Shown here in pieces: positions 43,052-51,144 of a stretch of DNA of 64,000 nucleotides. The stretch lies in the NCBI RefSeq assembly GCF_021654035.1, contig NZ_JAJPDW010000001.1, positions 248,001 to 312,000 of the forward strand, given 5' to 3'. The notes under the pieces are model-generated. The model saw only the letters and a list, made by a program, of their open reading frames with translations. It was not told the origin of the DNA and did not search any database. Within the stretch, counting starts at the first letter, position 1, and every line of letters starts with the position of its first letter. Made by a program: the position numbers and the translations under genes. The DNA is from Microbacterium aurantiacum (GTDB lineage Bacteria; Actinomycetota; Actinomycetes; Actinomycetales; Microbacteriaceae).

Positions 43052-43969
43052 GTGGCCACCGAACCCCGAAAGGATGCCGCGCCGCTGCGGAGCGCCCGCA
43101 AGCGCACCGAGCGCCGGCTCCCGCGCCGGGCGGCGGTCGGGCGGCGGTCGTTCGCGCCGTCGATGAAGGCCCTGGAGTCCGTCGCCGCGTCGGGGGCGAA
43201 GGTCGCGGTGCACGTGGCCGACCTCGACCGCGGCGACGTGGTGCTGGAGGGCGACGACCACCTGACGCTGCCGGTGGCGGGGCTCGGGGTGGTTCCCCTG
43301 CTCATCGACGTGGCGGCCGGTTTCGCCACCGGCGCGCTCGACCCGCTCGAGATCGCCGATCGCGGTGCCGACACCGACGCCCCCGGCGGGGGGATCTGGC
43401 GCCACCTCCAGGCTCCTGCCCTGCCGCTGACCGATCTCGCCGTCCTCGCCGCCGCGGCGGGCGACGCCCTCGCCGCGAACATTCTGCTCAAGCGGGTCGG
43501 ACTCCCGGCTGTGCGGGAGCGGATCGAGGCGCTCGGCCTTCGCCGCACCGCGCTGATGGACCGGTTCCGCGACGACCGCGGACCCGACGACGCGCCGCAC
43601 GTCGCGCTCGCGTCGGCGCGCGAACTCGCCGAGCTGTTCGCCGCGCTCGTGAACTCCTCCGCGGTGACACCCGCGGTCAGCGTCCAGGTCGCCGAGTGGC
43701 TGAGTCTCAACCAGGATCTCTCGCTCGTCGGCTCGGCGACGGGCCTCGATCCGTTCGCGCACGATGACGACGCCCACGGGCTGCTCTTCGTGAACAAGAC
43801 CGGTCGGGATGTCGGCATCCGTGCTGAGGCGGGTGTGCTCGGTGGCCCGCGCGCGGGCGTCGCCTACGCGCTCATCGTGTGCTTCGACGACCTCTCCATC
43901 GCCCACCGTCTCCGCGCCCACGAGGCGTTCCGCATCCTCGGGACGGACCTCATGGAGTACGTCTTCTAG
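43052..43969 (+). CDS. Class A beta-lactamase-like protein lacking the SxxK serine
   Basis: A 305-aa protein with the overall layout of beta-lactamase2/serine hydrolases: a basic N-terminus (1-45), then the core. The KTG box is intact (NKTGRDVG, about residues 249-255), but where SxxK is expected the sequence reads LPVAGLGVVPLL, with neither Ser nor Lys. The SDN-type loop reads GDALAANILL. It is thus probably non-hydrolytic, perhaps a binding or regulatory protein. No signal peptide is seen. GTG 43052 has GGAAGGA upstream, 54 nt after the M13 peptidase gene. Confidence 0.72.
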   Translation: MATEPRKDAAPLRSARKRTERRLPRRAAVGRRSFAPSMKALESVAASGAKVAVHVADLDRGDVVLEGDDHLTLPVAGLGVVPLLIDVAAGFATGALDPLEIADRGADTDAPGGGIWRHLQAPALPLTDLAVLAAAAGDALAANILLKRVGLPAVRERIEALGLRRTALMDRFRDDRGPDDAPHVALASARELAELFAALVNSSAVTPAVSVQVAEWLSLNQDLSLVGSATGLDPFAHDDDAHGLLFVNKTGRDVGIRAEAGVLGGPRAGVAYALIVCFDDLSIAHRLRAHEAFRILGTDLMEYVF

Positions 43970-44115
43970 GGTTCCCGGTGGGGCGGTGCGGGGTGCCCCC
44001 GGCATGGAGGGCAGCTGTCGGTGGGCGCTCGTGCACCCACGGTGACCTGGAGGAAACGACGTCATCCCAAGCCCGCCGCGCAACACTCCGGTGCGAGAGC
44101 TGTTCCAGACGCCTA

Positions 44116-45213
44116 TCAGCGCGGCGTGCGGTCCGCTGCTGAGGGGAGCGTTGGAAACGCCTTGTTGATCTCGGTCTGATACCAGTAGGCCGTGGTGGAG
44201 ACGTCGTCGGATCGCTCGAAGAGGCCGTGCTCCCAGGCCCCGATCTGCTGGACGGCAACTCGGAGTCGTTCCTGGAAGTAGATGGGGTCGGGTAGGTGCC
44301 ACCGGTAGAGACCGTGCATGGGCATCATGGCGGTCGAAAACTCTGAGGCTTTCGTGGTGTCCGTAGAGCTCGCGAACGGATATCCGAAGTAGGGGGCGCT
44401 GAAGGTGAGGATATTGGGTTCGGGGTCGGCGCGGAGCGCATCTTGGAATGCCCATGCACCGCCCGCGTAGTCCTCGAGGCCGGTGCTGCAGAGGCTAGGC
44501 AGATCGGTGTCGTCGTCGATGTAGAACTTCACTTCTCCTTCGCCCCACCAGTAGCGGTGCAGGGAGGCGAGGGCAACGTAGGTCCCGATATACGTCCCCG
44601 AACCCTCGACACCGTCGAGGATGACATGGTCTTCTCCGAGTGCCGTAGTGCCGTTGCTGCGCCGCCACTGGGCGTGGAAATATCCGGGCCACTGGTCAAA
44701 GTCGTCACCGGTGGTGTAATCGATTTGGAAGAACACATGGCCGAGGTCGCCACCGTGCTCGCTGGCGAGTTCGATTCGGGCGCCGGCGCGGAACGGCATG
44801 GGGAAGTAGGAATTCATGCCGCCGGTGGGTGCCACCACGATCGGTTCCGAGGTGACGAGGGCCCGTTCGCCGAAGCCGTTGCAGAAGAAATCGCCGAGGG
44901 GGACCTCGACGGATGGGTGTTGCGAGTTGTCCCAGTAGGCGCGGAGTACGAGGTCGCGGAGGACGAAAGGGCCGGCGGCGGTCTTGTCGGTGACGGTGAT
45001 CCAGATATGACGGATGACGCCAGGTCCGGTGATATTCGCAAGGGTGAGTACTTCCCCGGCAGGGAGTTCGTACCACGCGCTTCCCTTCCGGCCGGGGCCG
45101 AGGGGGGAGCTGGCGGTGCCGGCGGATCCGGCTTCACCGGCAGGGTTCTCGGCGTTGATGGCGCGGCTGCGAAGGCTTCCGTCGTTGCGGAGGGTGTTCC
45201 ACTGAGTGGGCAT
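44116..45213 (-). CDS. GH172 (DUF2961) glycoside hydrolase
   Basis: A 365-aa protein of the DUF2961/GH172 family with characteristic segments: ITGPGVIRHIWITVTD (about 62-77), VEVPLGDFFCNGFG (about 100-113), NSYFPMPFRAGARIEL (about 130-145) and STGLEDYAGGAWAFQ (about 238-252). Known members act on fructofuranose dianhydrides or on D-arabinofuranose chains. No signal peptide is seen, so it is intracellular, acting on imported oligosaccharide. It is the last gene of an operon with a sugar ABC importer and a LacI regulator. Base composition is lower in GC than neighbouring DNA. Confidence 0.85.
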   Translation of the reverse strand: MPTQWNTLRNDGSLRSRAINAENPAGEAGSAGTASSPLGPGRKGSAWYELPAGEVLTLANITGPGVIRHIWITVTDKTAAGPFVLRDLVLRAYWDNSQHPSVEVPLGDFFCNGFGERALVTSEPIVVAPTGGMNSYFPMPFRAGARIELASEHGGDLGHVFFQIDYTTGDDFDQWPGYFHAQWRRSNGTTALGEDHVILDGVEGSGTYIGTYVALASLHRYWWGEGEVKFYIDDDTDLPSLCSTGLEDYAGGAWAFQDALRADPEPNILTFSAPYFGYPFASSTDTTKASEFSTAMMPMHGLYRWHLPDPIYFQERLRVAVQQIGAWEHGLFERSDDVSTTAYWYQTEINKAFPTLPSAADRTPR

Positions 45214-45241
45214 TGCGTGACTTTCGTTTCGGTGGGTTGGC

Positions 45242-46105
45242 TTATTTCACTGCGCCGGCGGTGACGCCGCGACTGATGGTGCGCTGGAAGAGAAGGAAGA
45301 ACACCAGCGTGGGGATAAGGGAGAGGAGCGACCCGGCGTTGATGACGGTGATGTCGATCGAGTGCTGCCCGCGCAGTGTGGACAGGGCGATCGGTACGGT
45401 CTGAGAGGCCGGGTCACCGAGAAGGATCAGCGGGATGTAGAACTCGTTCCACGACCAGATGAAGATGAACACGACGAGGACGGAGAGGGTAGGGCGGACG
45501 ATGGGAAAGACGACCTGCCAGAGGATTCGCCATCGACCCGCCCCGTCGATTGCGGCGGCTTCCAGCACCTCTCGCGGGAAGGTGGACATCACACTCGAGA
45601 GGATGTAGGTGCCGTACGCGGCCCAGAGAATGATGAAGACGATGATGATGGACCAGATCGAATTCAGCAGGCCGGTTGCCTGAGCACCGTAGAACAGCGG
45701 GTAGATCAGCGCTTCGTGCGGCACCATGGTGGCGATCAGCAGCAGTGCGGTGATGAGGGTGTTCGCCCGGATGCGCCCGATACCGATCGCGTACGAGGCC
45801 AGTAGGGCGAGGGCGGTCCCGGCGAAAGCGATGATGGTGGAGCTGAGGATGGAGTTCCACAGTGCACGAGGAAAGTCGACTCGGTTGAGGTAACTGATGA
45901 AGGCGTCGAGTGTGAAGGTAGTGGGCCAGGCGAGCGGGCCGTTGGTTGAGTAGTCCGCGCCGGTCTTGAATGCGTTGAGCACGAGCAGCAGGAACGGCGC
46001 AGCCATCACGACAGCGACCAGGATCGCGAGCCCGAGCATGACCCAGTTGGTGGGAGTGCGTCTCGTCTTGTTCAGAGGAAGCGTGGGGGAGAGCGTTGCA
46101 GACAT
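45242..46105 (-). CDS. Sugar ABC importer permease (MalG-like)
   Basis: A 287-aa permease with six transmembrane helices (about residues 24-46, 85-108, 118-140, 150-172, 195-215 and 250-275). It has the EAA loop EVLEAAAIDGAGRWRILWQVVFPIVRP (about 180-206) that contacts the ATPase. It starts 1 nt inside the partner permease stop. No ATPase gene is present in this operon, so a shared MsiK-like ATPase encoded elsewhere is likely. Confidence 0.92.
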   Translation of the reverse strand: MSATLSPTLPLNKTRRTPTNWVMLGLAILVAVVMAAPFLLLVLNAFKTGADYSTNGPLAWPTTFTLDAFISYLNRVDFPRALWNSILSSTIIAFAGTALALLASYAIGIGRIRANTLITALLLIATMVPHEALIYPLFYGAQATGLLNSIWSIIIVFIILWAAYGTYILSSVMSTFPREVLEAAAIDGAGRWRILWQVVFPIVRPTLSVLVVFIFIWSWNEFYIPLILLGDPASQTVPIALSTLRGQHSIDITVINAGSLLSLIPTLVFFLLFQRTISRGVTAGAVK

Positions 46106-47031
46106 CAGCGGTGCTCCTTCCGGGTTTCTCGGTTTTGCCAGATGAGCATCGCGGCCGCGACGATGAAGATGACCACCGACATCACGGTTGCGATGGTTGA
46201 TCCGTAGCCCACGCGGGATAGCTCGAAGAAGTTCCGGTAGGCGTAGTAGGACGGCACCACGGTGGAGTTCTCAGGCCCACCCCCGGTGAGGATGAGGATC
46301 GGAGCAAACACCTTCAGAGCGGCGATGGTGGCGGTGAGGACGACGACGAAGATCTCGGGTCGGATCTGTGGGATGGTGATCGCCTGAAACCGTCGCCACC
46401 ACCCGGCGCCATCCAGTTCAGCGGCTTCGTAGAGCTCTGGGTCAACTCTCTGCAGAGCGGACATGAAGATCACGACCGGATACCCGATCTGGAGCCAGAC
46501 CAGCATGAGCATGACGGAGTAGATGGCGATGTTCGGATCGCCGAGCCAATCGGGCGGAGACGGGATGCCGATGCTCTTGAGCATCAGGGTGAGCGAGCCC
46601 TGCTGGGTGTTGAGAATGGTGGACCAGATGAACCCGGCGACAGCGATCGGCAGGATTTGCGGTAGGTAGTAGGTCGCTCGAAGGGTCGCGATTGCTTTAT
46701 CGCCGTAGCGTCGCCCGAGGTAGTCGAACAGGAGCGCAGCCAAGAGGATGCCGATGATGGTGGGGATGACGGTGATGGCGACGATCATCGCGATGCTGTT
46801 CTGGAAGGATCGCCAGAACGTCTCGTCAGTGAACAGATTCGTGTAGTTTTCCAGCCCGGCCCACCGCATGGGGGCTTGCCCGCCTTTCCAATGAAACAGG
46901 CTGGTGTAGACGTTCATCGCGAACGGCGCGGCGACCACGATGGCAAATCCTGCGGCGAGCGGGATCACGTAGAGCCAGTAGGTGCCGCTTCGCTCGTGTG
47001 GGCGGCGGGTGGTTTTCAGAGGTGTAGCCAT
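46105..47031 (-). CDS. Sugar ABC importer permease (MalF-like)
   Basis: A 308-aa permease with six helices and the EAA loop ELYEAAELDGAGWWRRFQAITIPQIRP (about residues 200-226). It pairs with the MalG-like protein, whose gene overlaps it by 1 nt. ATG 47031 follows GGAGA; a longer frame upstream runs through the intergenic hairpin and is rejected. The hairpin separating it from the binding-protein gene should lower its expression relative to the binding protein. Confidence 0.92.
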   Translation of the reverse strand: MATPLKTTRRPHERSGTYWLYVIPLAAGFAIVVAAPFAMNVYTSLFHWKGGQAPMRWAGLENYTNLFTDETFWRSFQNSIAMIVAITVIPTIIGILLAALLFDYLGRRYGDKAIATLRATYYLPQILPIAVAGFIWSTILNTQQGSLTLMLKSIGIPSPPDWLGDPNIAIYSVMLMLVWLQIGYPVVIFMSALQRVDPELYEAAELDGAGWWRRFQAITIPQIRPEIFVVVLTATIAALKVFAPILILTGGGPENSTVVPSYYAYRNFFELSRVGYGSTIATVMSVVIFIVAAAMLIWQNRETRKEHR

Positions 47032-47049
47032 GATGGTTGTCTCCAGGAG

Positions 47050-47077
47050 GTGGGGGCCCCGCACGTGGGGCCCCCAC
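47050..47077 (-). terminator. Strong attenuating hairpin between binding-protein and permease genes
   Basis: GTGGGGGCCCC pairs perfectly over 11 bp with GGGGCCCCCAC, loop GCACGT. It begins 4 nt after the binding-protein stop and ends 18 nt before the permease ATG, the usual position for partial termination or mRNA stabilisation in sugar ABC operons. Confidence 0.8.
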
Positions 47078-47081
47078 TGGG

Positions 47082-48407
47082 TTAGCCGGCGAGGGCGATT
47101 TCGCGACCTTCGTCGTAGAACTCTTGGAGGTTCGAGGTCCACTCTTCGGCGGTCATGTTGCCGTTCGACATGGCCTGCATGCCGGACTGGATGAAGTCCA
47201 GGAACCCGGGAACGGGATAGTCGGGGTAGAAGCTCAACGTGTCAGCCGCCACGAGCTCGTTGAACCGTTCGGTGTACTCCCGGGTGAGGTCGTCTTCGAT
47301 CGTGGACGCGTCACCGGCCAGAGGAAGGCCGCCGAGCTGGCCGATCTTGTTCTGAACCTCTTCGCTCAGCGTGATGTCGATCCAGTCGTATGCGAGTTCC
47401 TTGTTGGTCGCATTGGCGGGCACGCCCCACAGGTGGCCACTGGAGCCCATCTGCATGTTGGCACCGGGAAGGGTGAAGTAGCCCCACTCGAAGGGTGCCT
47501 GCTCGCGGATACGAGCGAATTCACCTTGGTTCCAGATCAGCATCGCCTTTTCGCCGCTGAGGAAGTTCACCGTCGCTTGCTCGAAGTTCAGGCCGCCCAG
47601 CTCGGTTCCGACGTAGCCTTTGTCGATCCATTCCTGGAACTTCTCAGCGCCGTCTCCCCATGGGCTTGCGGAGAAGTCCACTGGTTCGCGCAGGAACATG
47701 AAGTCGTCGATCGATTCCCGGTCGGCACCGGCAGAGACGAGGGAGTACCACACCCACATCTGGTTGAACCCCTGGCTTGTCGCCGCAGAGGACGAGATCG
47801 GGGTGATTCCCGCGGCGAGAAGCTTGTCCATCGCCGCTTCAAACTCGGCCAGATCTGTCGGCTCTTCGGTGATGCCCGCCTGCGCGAAGAGATCCTTGTT
47901 GTAGTAGAACATCACGTACTCGCCGATGTTCGGGATCCCGTACCAATCGCCGGAGCCCGCGAGGCCCTGCTCGTCGTACTGTGCGAACGCCTGCATCCCG
48001 CCGGTGATCTTTTCGTCCCAGCCATATTCTGCGACCGCGTCCGTGAGGGGGGCGAGCAGACCCTGGGCGGCGAGCTGGCCGCCGTCAGCGTTGCCCTTAT
48101 TGAACTCGATCACGTCCGGCACATCGTTGCCGGTCAGGGTGATCTTGGCGTTCTGGCGCATCGCGTCGAAGCTGGTGGTCTGGAAGTCGACTTTGACGTC
48201 CGGGTGCTTCTCCTTGAAGATCTCCAGGGCCAGCTGCCAGCCCTGCCCTTGCGCGGAGTCGGGGTTCTCGTACTGCAGGATGGTGAAGGTGTCGTCTCCT
48301 CCTGCGTCGCCGCCCGCGCCGGCGCAGCCGGCCAGGGAGATTGCCACGGTGGCCACGGCGGCGGCGCCGACGGCCGTGCGCATCAGGTTGCGCTTAGTCG
48401 ATCTCAT
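47082..48407 (-). CDS. Sugar ABC importer substrate-binding lipoprotein
   Basis: A 441-aa family 1 extracellular solute-binding protein with a signal peptide (1-27) ending in a lipobox (SLAGCAGAG), a Gly/Asp-rich linker, then FTILQYENPDSAQGQGWQLALEIFKEKHPDVKV, typical of oligosaccharide binders. ATG 48407 follows GAGGAGAAG; the longer upstream frame lacks coding character. It delivers sugar to the MalFG-like permeases. The putative ligand is a fructan- or arabinan-type oligosaccharide, judging from the linked GH172 enzyme. Confidence 0.92.
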   Translation of the reverse strand: MRSTKRNLMRTAVGAAAVATVAISLAGCAGAGGDAGGDDTFTILQYENPDSAQGQGWQLALEIFKEKHPDVKVDFQTTSFDAMRQNAKITLTGNDVPDVIEFNKGNADGGQLAAQGLLAPLTDAVAEYGWDEKITGGMQAFAQYDEQGLAGSGDWYGIPNIGEYVMFYYNKDLFAQAGITEEPTDLAEFEAAMDKLLAAGITPISSSAATSQGFNQMWVWYSLVSAGADRESIDDFMFLREPVDFSASPWGDGAEKFQEWIDKGYVGTELGGLNFEQATVNFLSGEKAMLIWNQGEFARIREQAPFEWGYFTLPGANMQMGSSGHLWGVPANATNKELAYDWIDITLSEEVQNKIGQLGGLPLAGDASTIEDDLTREYTERFNELVAADTLSFYPDYPVPGFLDFIQSGMQAMSNGNMTAEEWTSNLQEFYDEGREIALAG

Positions 48408-48452
48408 CTTTCTTCTCCTCGATGGATGGGTGGCGCAAGGGCGCGCCGGGCA

Positions 48453-48477
48453 CCGGTCTCTGGTGGTGTGAGACCGG
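48453..48477. terminator. Hairpin after lacI-type gene
   Basis: CCGGTCTC and GAGACCGG form an 8-bp perfect stem with a 9-nt loop, 23 nt beyond the regulator stop and 46 nt before the binding-protein start. It may limit read-through from the regulator into the transport genes, or be an operator. Confidence 0.55.
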
Positions 48478-48499
48478 ATGGTTCGGAGTAGCGTCTGGG

Positions 48500-49525
48500 T
48501 TAGGTGCTCGGGGGTGCGACCGACGCGCGGACCACTAGCGGGCACGGGATTTTTTGGACCAGAGGGGAGCCGGTCTCATCGCCGTGGATGCGGTCGATGA
48601 CTCGCTTGGCCGCCCATGCGCCCAAGTCGTGATGCGGGAGCCGCACTGTCGTGAGGCCAGGTCTGAGCGCGTCCGCGATGAAGCGTTGATCGTCGAATCC
48701 CACGACGGACAGGTCGTCGGGGATACGCAGTCCGAGGTCGCTAGCGGCCTGGTATACGGCGAAGGCGATCTGATCAGAGAAGCAGAACACCGCGGTGGGA
48801 CGGTCTGGACTTTCCAGTAGTGCCCGCACCGGTCTGTATGCGGCCGAGGTCGCGACGCTGGAGAGGGACAGGTGGAGTTGAGGGTCGGGTTCCACGCCGT
48901 GGTCACGAAGCGCTGCCGTATAGCCTGCGTGGCGCAGCCCGGCCGCCACGAACACATCGCCGCCGATGTTGCAGAAGGCGATACGGCGATGACCCGCCTG
49001 TGCGAGGTGATACGTCGCGTCGTACGCACCGGTCTGCTCATCCGGTACGACGCCGTCTGCCACGACATCACCTTCAGGGAATCCGTCGAGGACCGTCACA
49101 GGCATCGCAGGGGGGACAGCCGGGATCTCAACAGCGCGATGGTACTCCGCGGCGATGATGAGCGCGTCGATGTCGCGCTGGAGTAAGGCCCGAGAGGACT
49201 GCTCAAGAAGCTCGGAGCGGTTGGTTGTGTCGATGATCATCGCGAGATACCCGGATTCCCAGGCCACGCTCTGGACTCCCTCAAGCATGCGTCCCGCGAA
49301 CGGTACGCTGGCCACCTGATCGGTGAGCACGCCGATAGTGTGGGTTCGTTTCGTCTTCAGGCCTCGTGCGAGCTGGTTAGGGATGTACCCCATGTCCTCG
49401 GCTGCGTGTCTGATCCGCTCGGCGGTTTTCTCGTTCACGCGACCCGCGGCCCGATCGTTAAGGACCAGCGACACGGCAGAGGGTGAAACCCCTACTGCAG
49501 CTGCGAGATCCTTCAACGTGATCAC
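48500..49525 (-). CDS. LacI-family sugar-responsive repressor
   Basis: A 341-aa regulator with the N-terminal HTH and hinge (ITLKDLAAAVGVSPSAVSLVLNDRAAGRVNEKTAERI, residues 2-38) and a periplasmic-binding-protein-like core (about 60-335). The start is at the ATG before ITLKDL. Three copies of a TCAA-containing operator lie just upstream (49541-49616), so it is autoregulated and, as all genes run in one direction, probably controls the downstream importer and GH172 genes from the same region. Confidence 0.92.
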   Translation of the reverse strand: MITLKDLAAAVGVSPSAVSLVLNDRAAGRVNEKTAERIRHAAEDMGYIPNQLARGLKTKRTHTIGVLTDQVASVPFAGRMLEGVQSVAWESGYLAMIIDTTNRSELLEQSSRALLQRDIDALIIAAEYHRAVEIPAVPPAMPVTVLDGFPEGDVVADGVVPDEQTGAYDATYHLAQAGHRRIAFCNIGGDVFVAAGLRHAGYTAALRDHGVEPDPQLHLSLSSVATSAAYRPVRALLESPDRPTAVFCFSDQIAFAVYQAASDLGLRIPDDLSVVGFDDQRFIADALRPGLTTVRLPHHDLGAWAAKRVIDRIHGDETGSPLVQKIPCPLVVRASVAPPST

Positions 49526-49540
49526 TCTGACTCCTTCGGC

Positions 49541-49616
49541 ATCAATCGTTTGACGGGTTTGCGGTCCATTGCGTCAAACGTTTGATGCGAACGTAAGGAC
49601 GTCAAACGCGTTGACG
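49541..49616. promoter_or_regulatory. Three LacI-type operators
   Basis: TCAATCGTTTGA (49542-49553), the perfect palindrome TCAAACGTTTGA (49574-49585, within GCGTCAAACGTTTGATGC) and GTCAAACGCGTTGACGC (49601-49616) are spaced 32 and about 28 bp centre to centre. All share the central CG of LacI operators, and they lie directly before the regulator gene. Confidence 0.75.
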
Positions 49617-49657
49617 CAAAGCCTGTTATCCAACCGTTACCGACGGCATCCATCCAC

Positions 49658-49689
49658 AGGGGGCCACGTCGATTCGGACGTGGCCCCCT
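49658..49689. terminator. Perfect 13-bp hairpin at the edge of the sugar island
   Basis: AGGGGGCCACGTC pairs perfectly with GACGTGGCCCCCT around GATTCG. It sits between two divergent genes, 133 bp above the LacI-type gene and 34 bp above the XRE gene, where no transcript should end. It may be the terminator of a gene displaced when the neighbouring island was inserted. Confidence 0.65.
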
Positions 49690-49722
49690 CTGCGTGGAGG
49701 GGCCCCGGGTAGGGTGAAGCGG

Positions 49723-50316
49723 ATGAGCCGGAAGACCGAGACCGAGGAGACGCGAGCGGTCCAGACGCTCGGCACCGCGGTGCGCGACGCCCGACGCCGC
49801 CTGGGGCTGAGCGTGCAGGCGCTGTCCGAGAAGGCCGGAGTCAGCTTCGGCCTCGTCAGCCAGCTCGAGCGCGGGATGGGCAATCCGTCGCTGCAGTCGA
49901 TCCACCGTCTCGCGGGCGCCCTCGGGGTCCCCGCCGGGCAGCTTCTCGACGAACCGGCGGGGGAGCTCGCCGTCGTCCTCGCCGGTCAAGGGCATCGGAT
50001 GCCGCCCATCGCCGACATCCCCGCGGATCAGCAGTCGGTGCGCGAGCTCCTGACCCCGCGCGGCGAGTCGATGCTGCAGCTCATCCGCTCGACCCTGCCC
50101 CCGGGATTCAGCAACGAGAGCCGCCCGTTCCGCCACATCGGCACCGAGACGGTGACGGTCGAATCCGGCGTGCTGATCGTCGCGCAGGGTGAGCGTCGCG
50201 TCCGCCTGGAGGCGGGGGACACCGTCACCTACGGCTGCTCGGAGGCGCACTGGTGGGCCAACGGCCACGACGCCGAGACCGTGGTGCTCGGCGCGGTCAC
50301 GCCGTTCGAGCGGTGA
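49723..50316 (+). CDS. XRE-family regulator with C-terminal cupin
   Basis: A 197-aa protein. Residues 15-75 form an HTH_3 domain (LGTAVRDARRRLGLSVQALSEKAGVSFGLVSQLERG) and residues 110-190 a cupin barrel (FRHIGTETVTVESGVLIVAQGERRVRLEAGDTVTYG). Such regulators sense small molecules and control amine or peptide catabolism. ATG 49723 is 7 nt after TAGGGT (49710-49715). It lies next to the DUF1028/dipeptide importer locus, a probable target. Confidence 0.88.
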   Translation: MSRKTETEETRAVQTLGTAVRDARRRLGLSVQALSEKAGVSFGLVSQLERGMGNPSLQSIHRLAGALGVPAGQLLDEPAGELAVVLAGQGHRMPPIADIPADQQSVRELLTPRGESMLQLIRSTLPPGFSNESRPFRHIGTETVTVESGVLIVAQGERRVRLEAGDTVTYGCSEAHWWANGHDAETVVLGAVTPFER

Positions 50317-50326
50317 GCGGTCGCGC

Positions 50327-50986
50327 CTACCGGGCGGTGACCGTGCCTCGGAGATCCGCGGCCCGCAGGTCGACGAGCCGGGCGAGGTCGTCCAGCGGAT
50401 CGGCGTGATCGTCCACGCGCAGGTCGACCGTGCCGTCGGCCTCCGTCGCACCCGCCACAAGCACGGCGGCGCTCTGCCGACCACGGACGTCTCCGCCCGC
50501 CACTTCGCCCGCGGCAAGGACGCCGACCAGCACGCCCGCGAAGCGCGCCGCGGCATCCGGTGCGTGGGCATCGAGCGTCGACAGCGGCGCGAGAGCGTCC
50601 CGCATCGCTTCGAGGACGCCGGGGCCGGCGAGGAGGTTGCCGGCGACGATCGCGTCCTCGAGCACGAGGTGCCCGGTCCACGGCGTGGTCTCCGTGCCCG
50701 TGTGTGCGGCCCCGGCGCCGCGCGCGGGGAGGAGCAGCGCCTGCCGCAGCGGCGCGCCGGAATCCCAGTCCGCGATGCGGTCGATCGCAGCCTGCGCGTC
50801 TGCTCCGGCATCCGTCGCGTCCAGGAGCAGACCCCGTAGTGCGCGGTTCGTCCAGGCTTGACTCGCCACCGCTCCGACCCCGGCTCGCACCGCCGGGACG
50901 GCGTTGCCGACGGCGAGCGAACGGCTCGCGGTGGCTGCGCCGAGGAGGCCGGACTGCGGATGCCGGGCCAGGACGGTGAAGGTCAT
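50327..50986 (-). CDS. DUF1028 protein
   Basis: A 219-aa protein of the DUF1028 family, an Ntn-hydrolase-like fold (MTFTVLARHPQSGLLGAATASRSLAVGNAVP at the N-terminus; ASQAWTNRALRGLLLD, about 42-57). Members cluster with peptide importers and may hydrolyse imported peptides or cyclic dipeptides, but the activity is not established. ATG 50986 has AGAGGAAGAG upstream. It is divergent from the binding-protein gene of the importer, with a palindrome between them. Confidence 0.85.
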   Translation of the reverse strand: MTFTVLARHPQSGLLGAATASRSLAVGNAVPAVRAGVGAVASQAWTNRALRGLLLDATDAGADAQAAIDRIADWDSGAPLRQALLLPARGAGAAHTGTETTPWTGHLVLEDAIVAGNLLAGPGVLEAMRDALAPLSTLDAHAPDAAARFAGVLVGVLAAGEVAGGDVRGRQSAAVLVAGATEADGTVDLRVDDHADPLDDLARLVDLRAADLRGTVTAR

Positions 50987-51085
50987 CTCTTCCTCTCGCC
51001 GGGGGTGGAGCCGATTGTGAAGATTCTGTTTCGAGATCGCCGGAGGCTTGTCCCGTCCCCCCATGGTGGCACATACTGATCGAAT

Positions 51086-51101
51086 CATCATCAAAATGAT
51101 G
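51086..51101. promoter_or_regulatory. CATCAT-CAAA-ATGATG inverted repeat in divergent region
   Basis: A 16-bp AT-rich inverted repeat in the 158-bp gap between DUF1028 and the peptide-binding protein, with a third ATGATG at 51111-51116. It stands out against the GC-rich background and could be the operator for the neighbouring XRE-cupin regulator. Confidence 0.45.
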
Positions 51102-51144
51102 CCCCCCGAGATGATGTTCTGTCCGACAACCCGATAGGCACACC

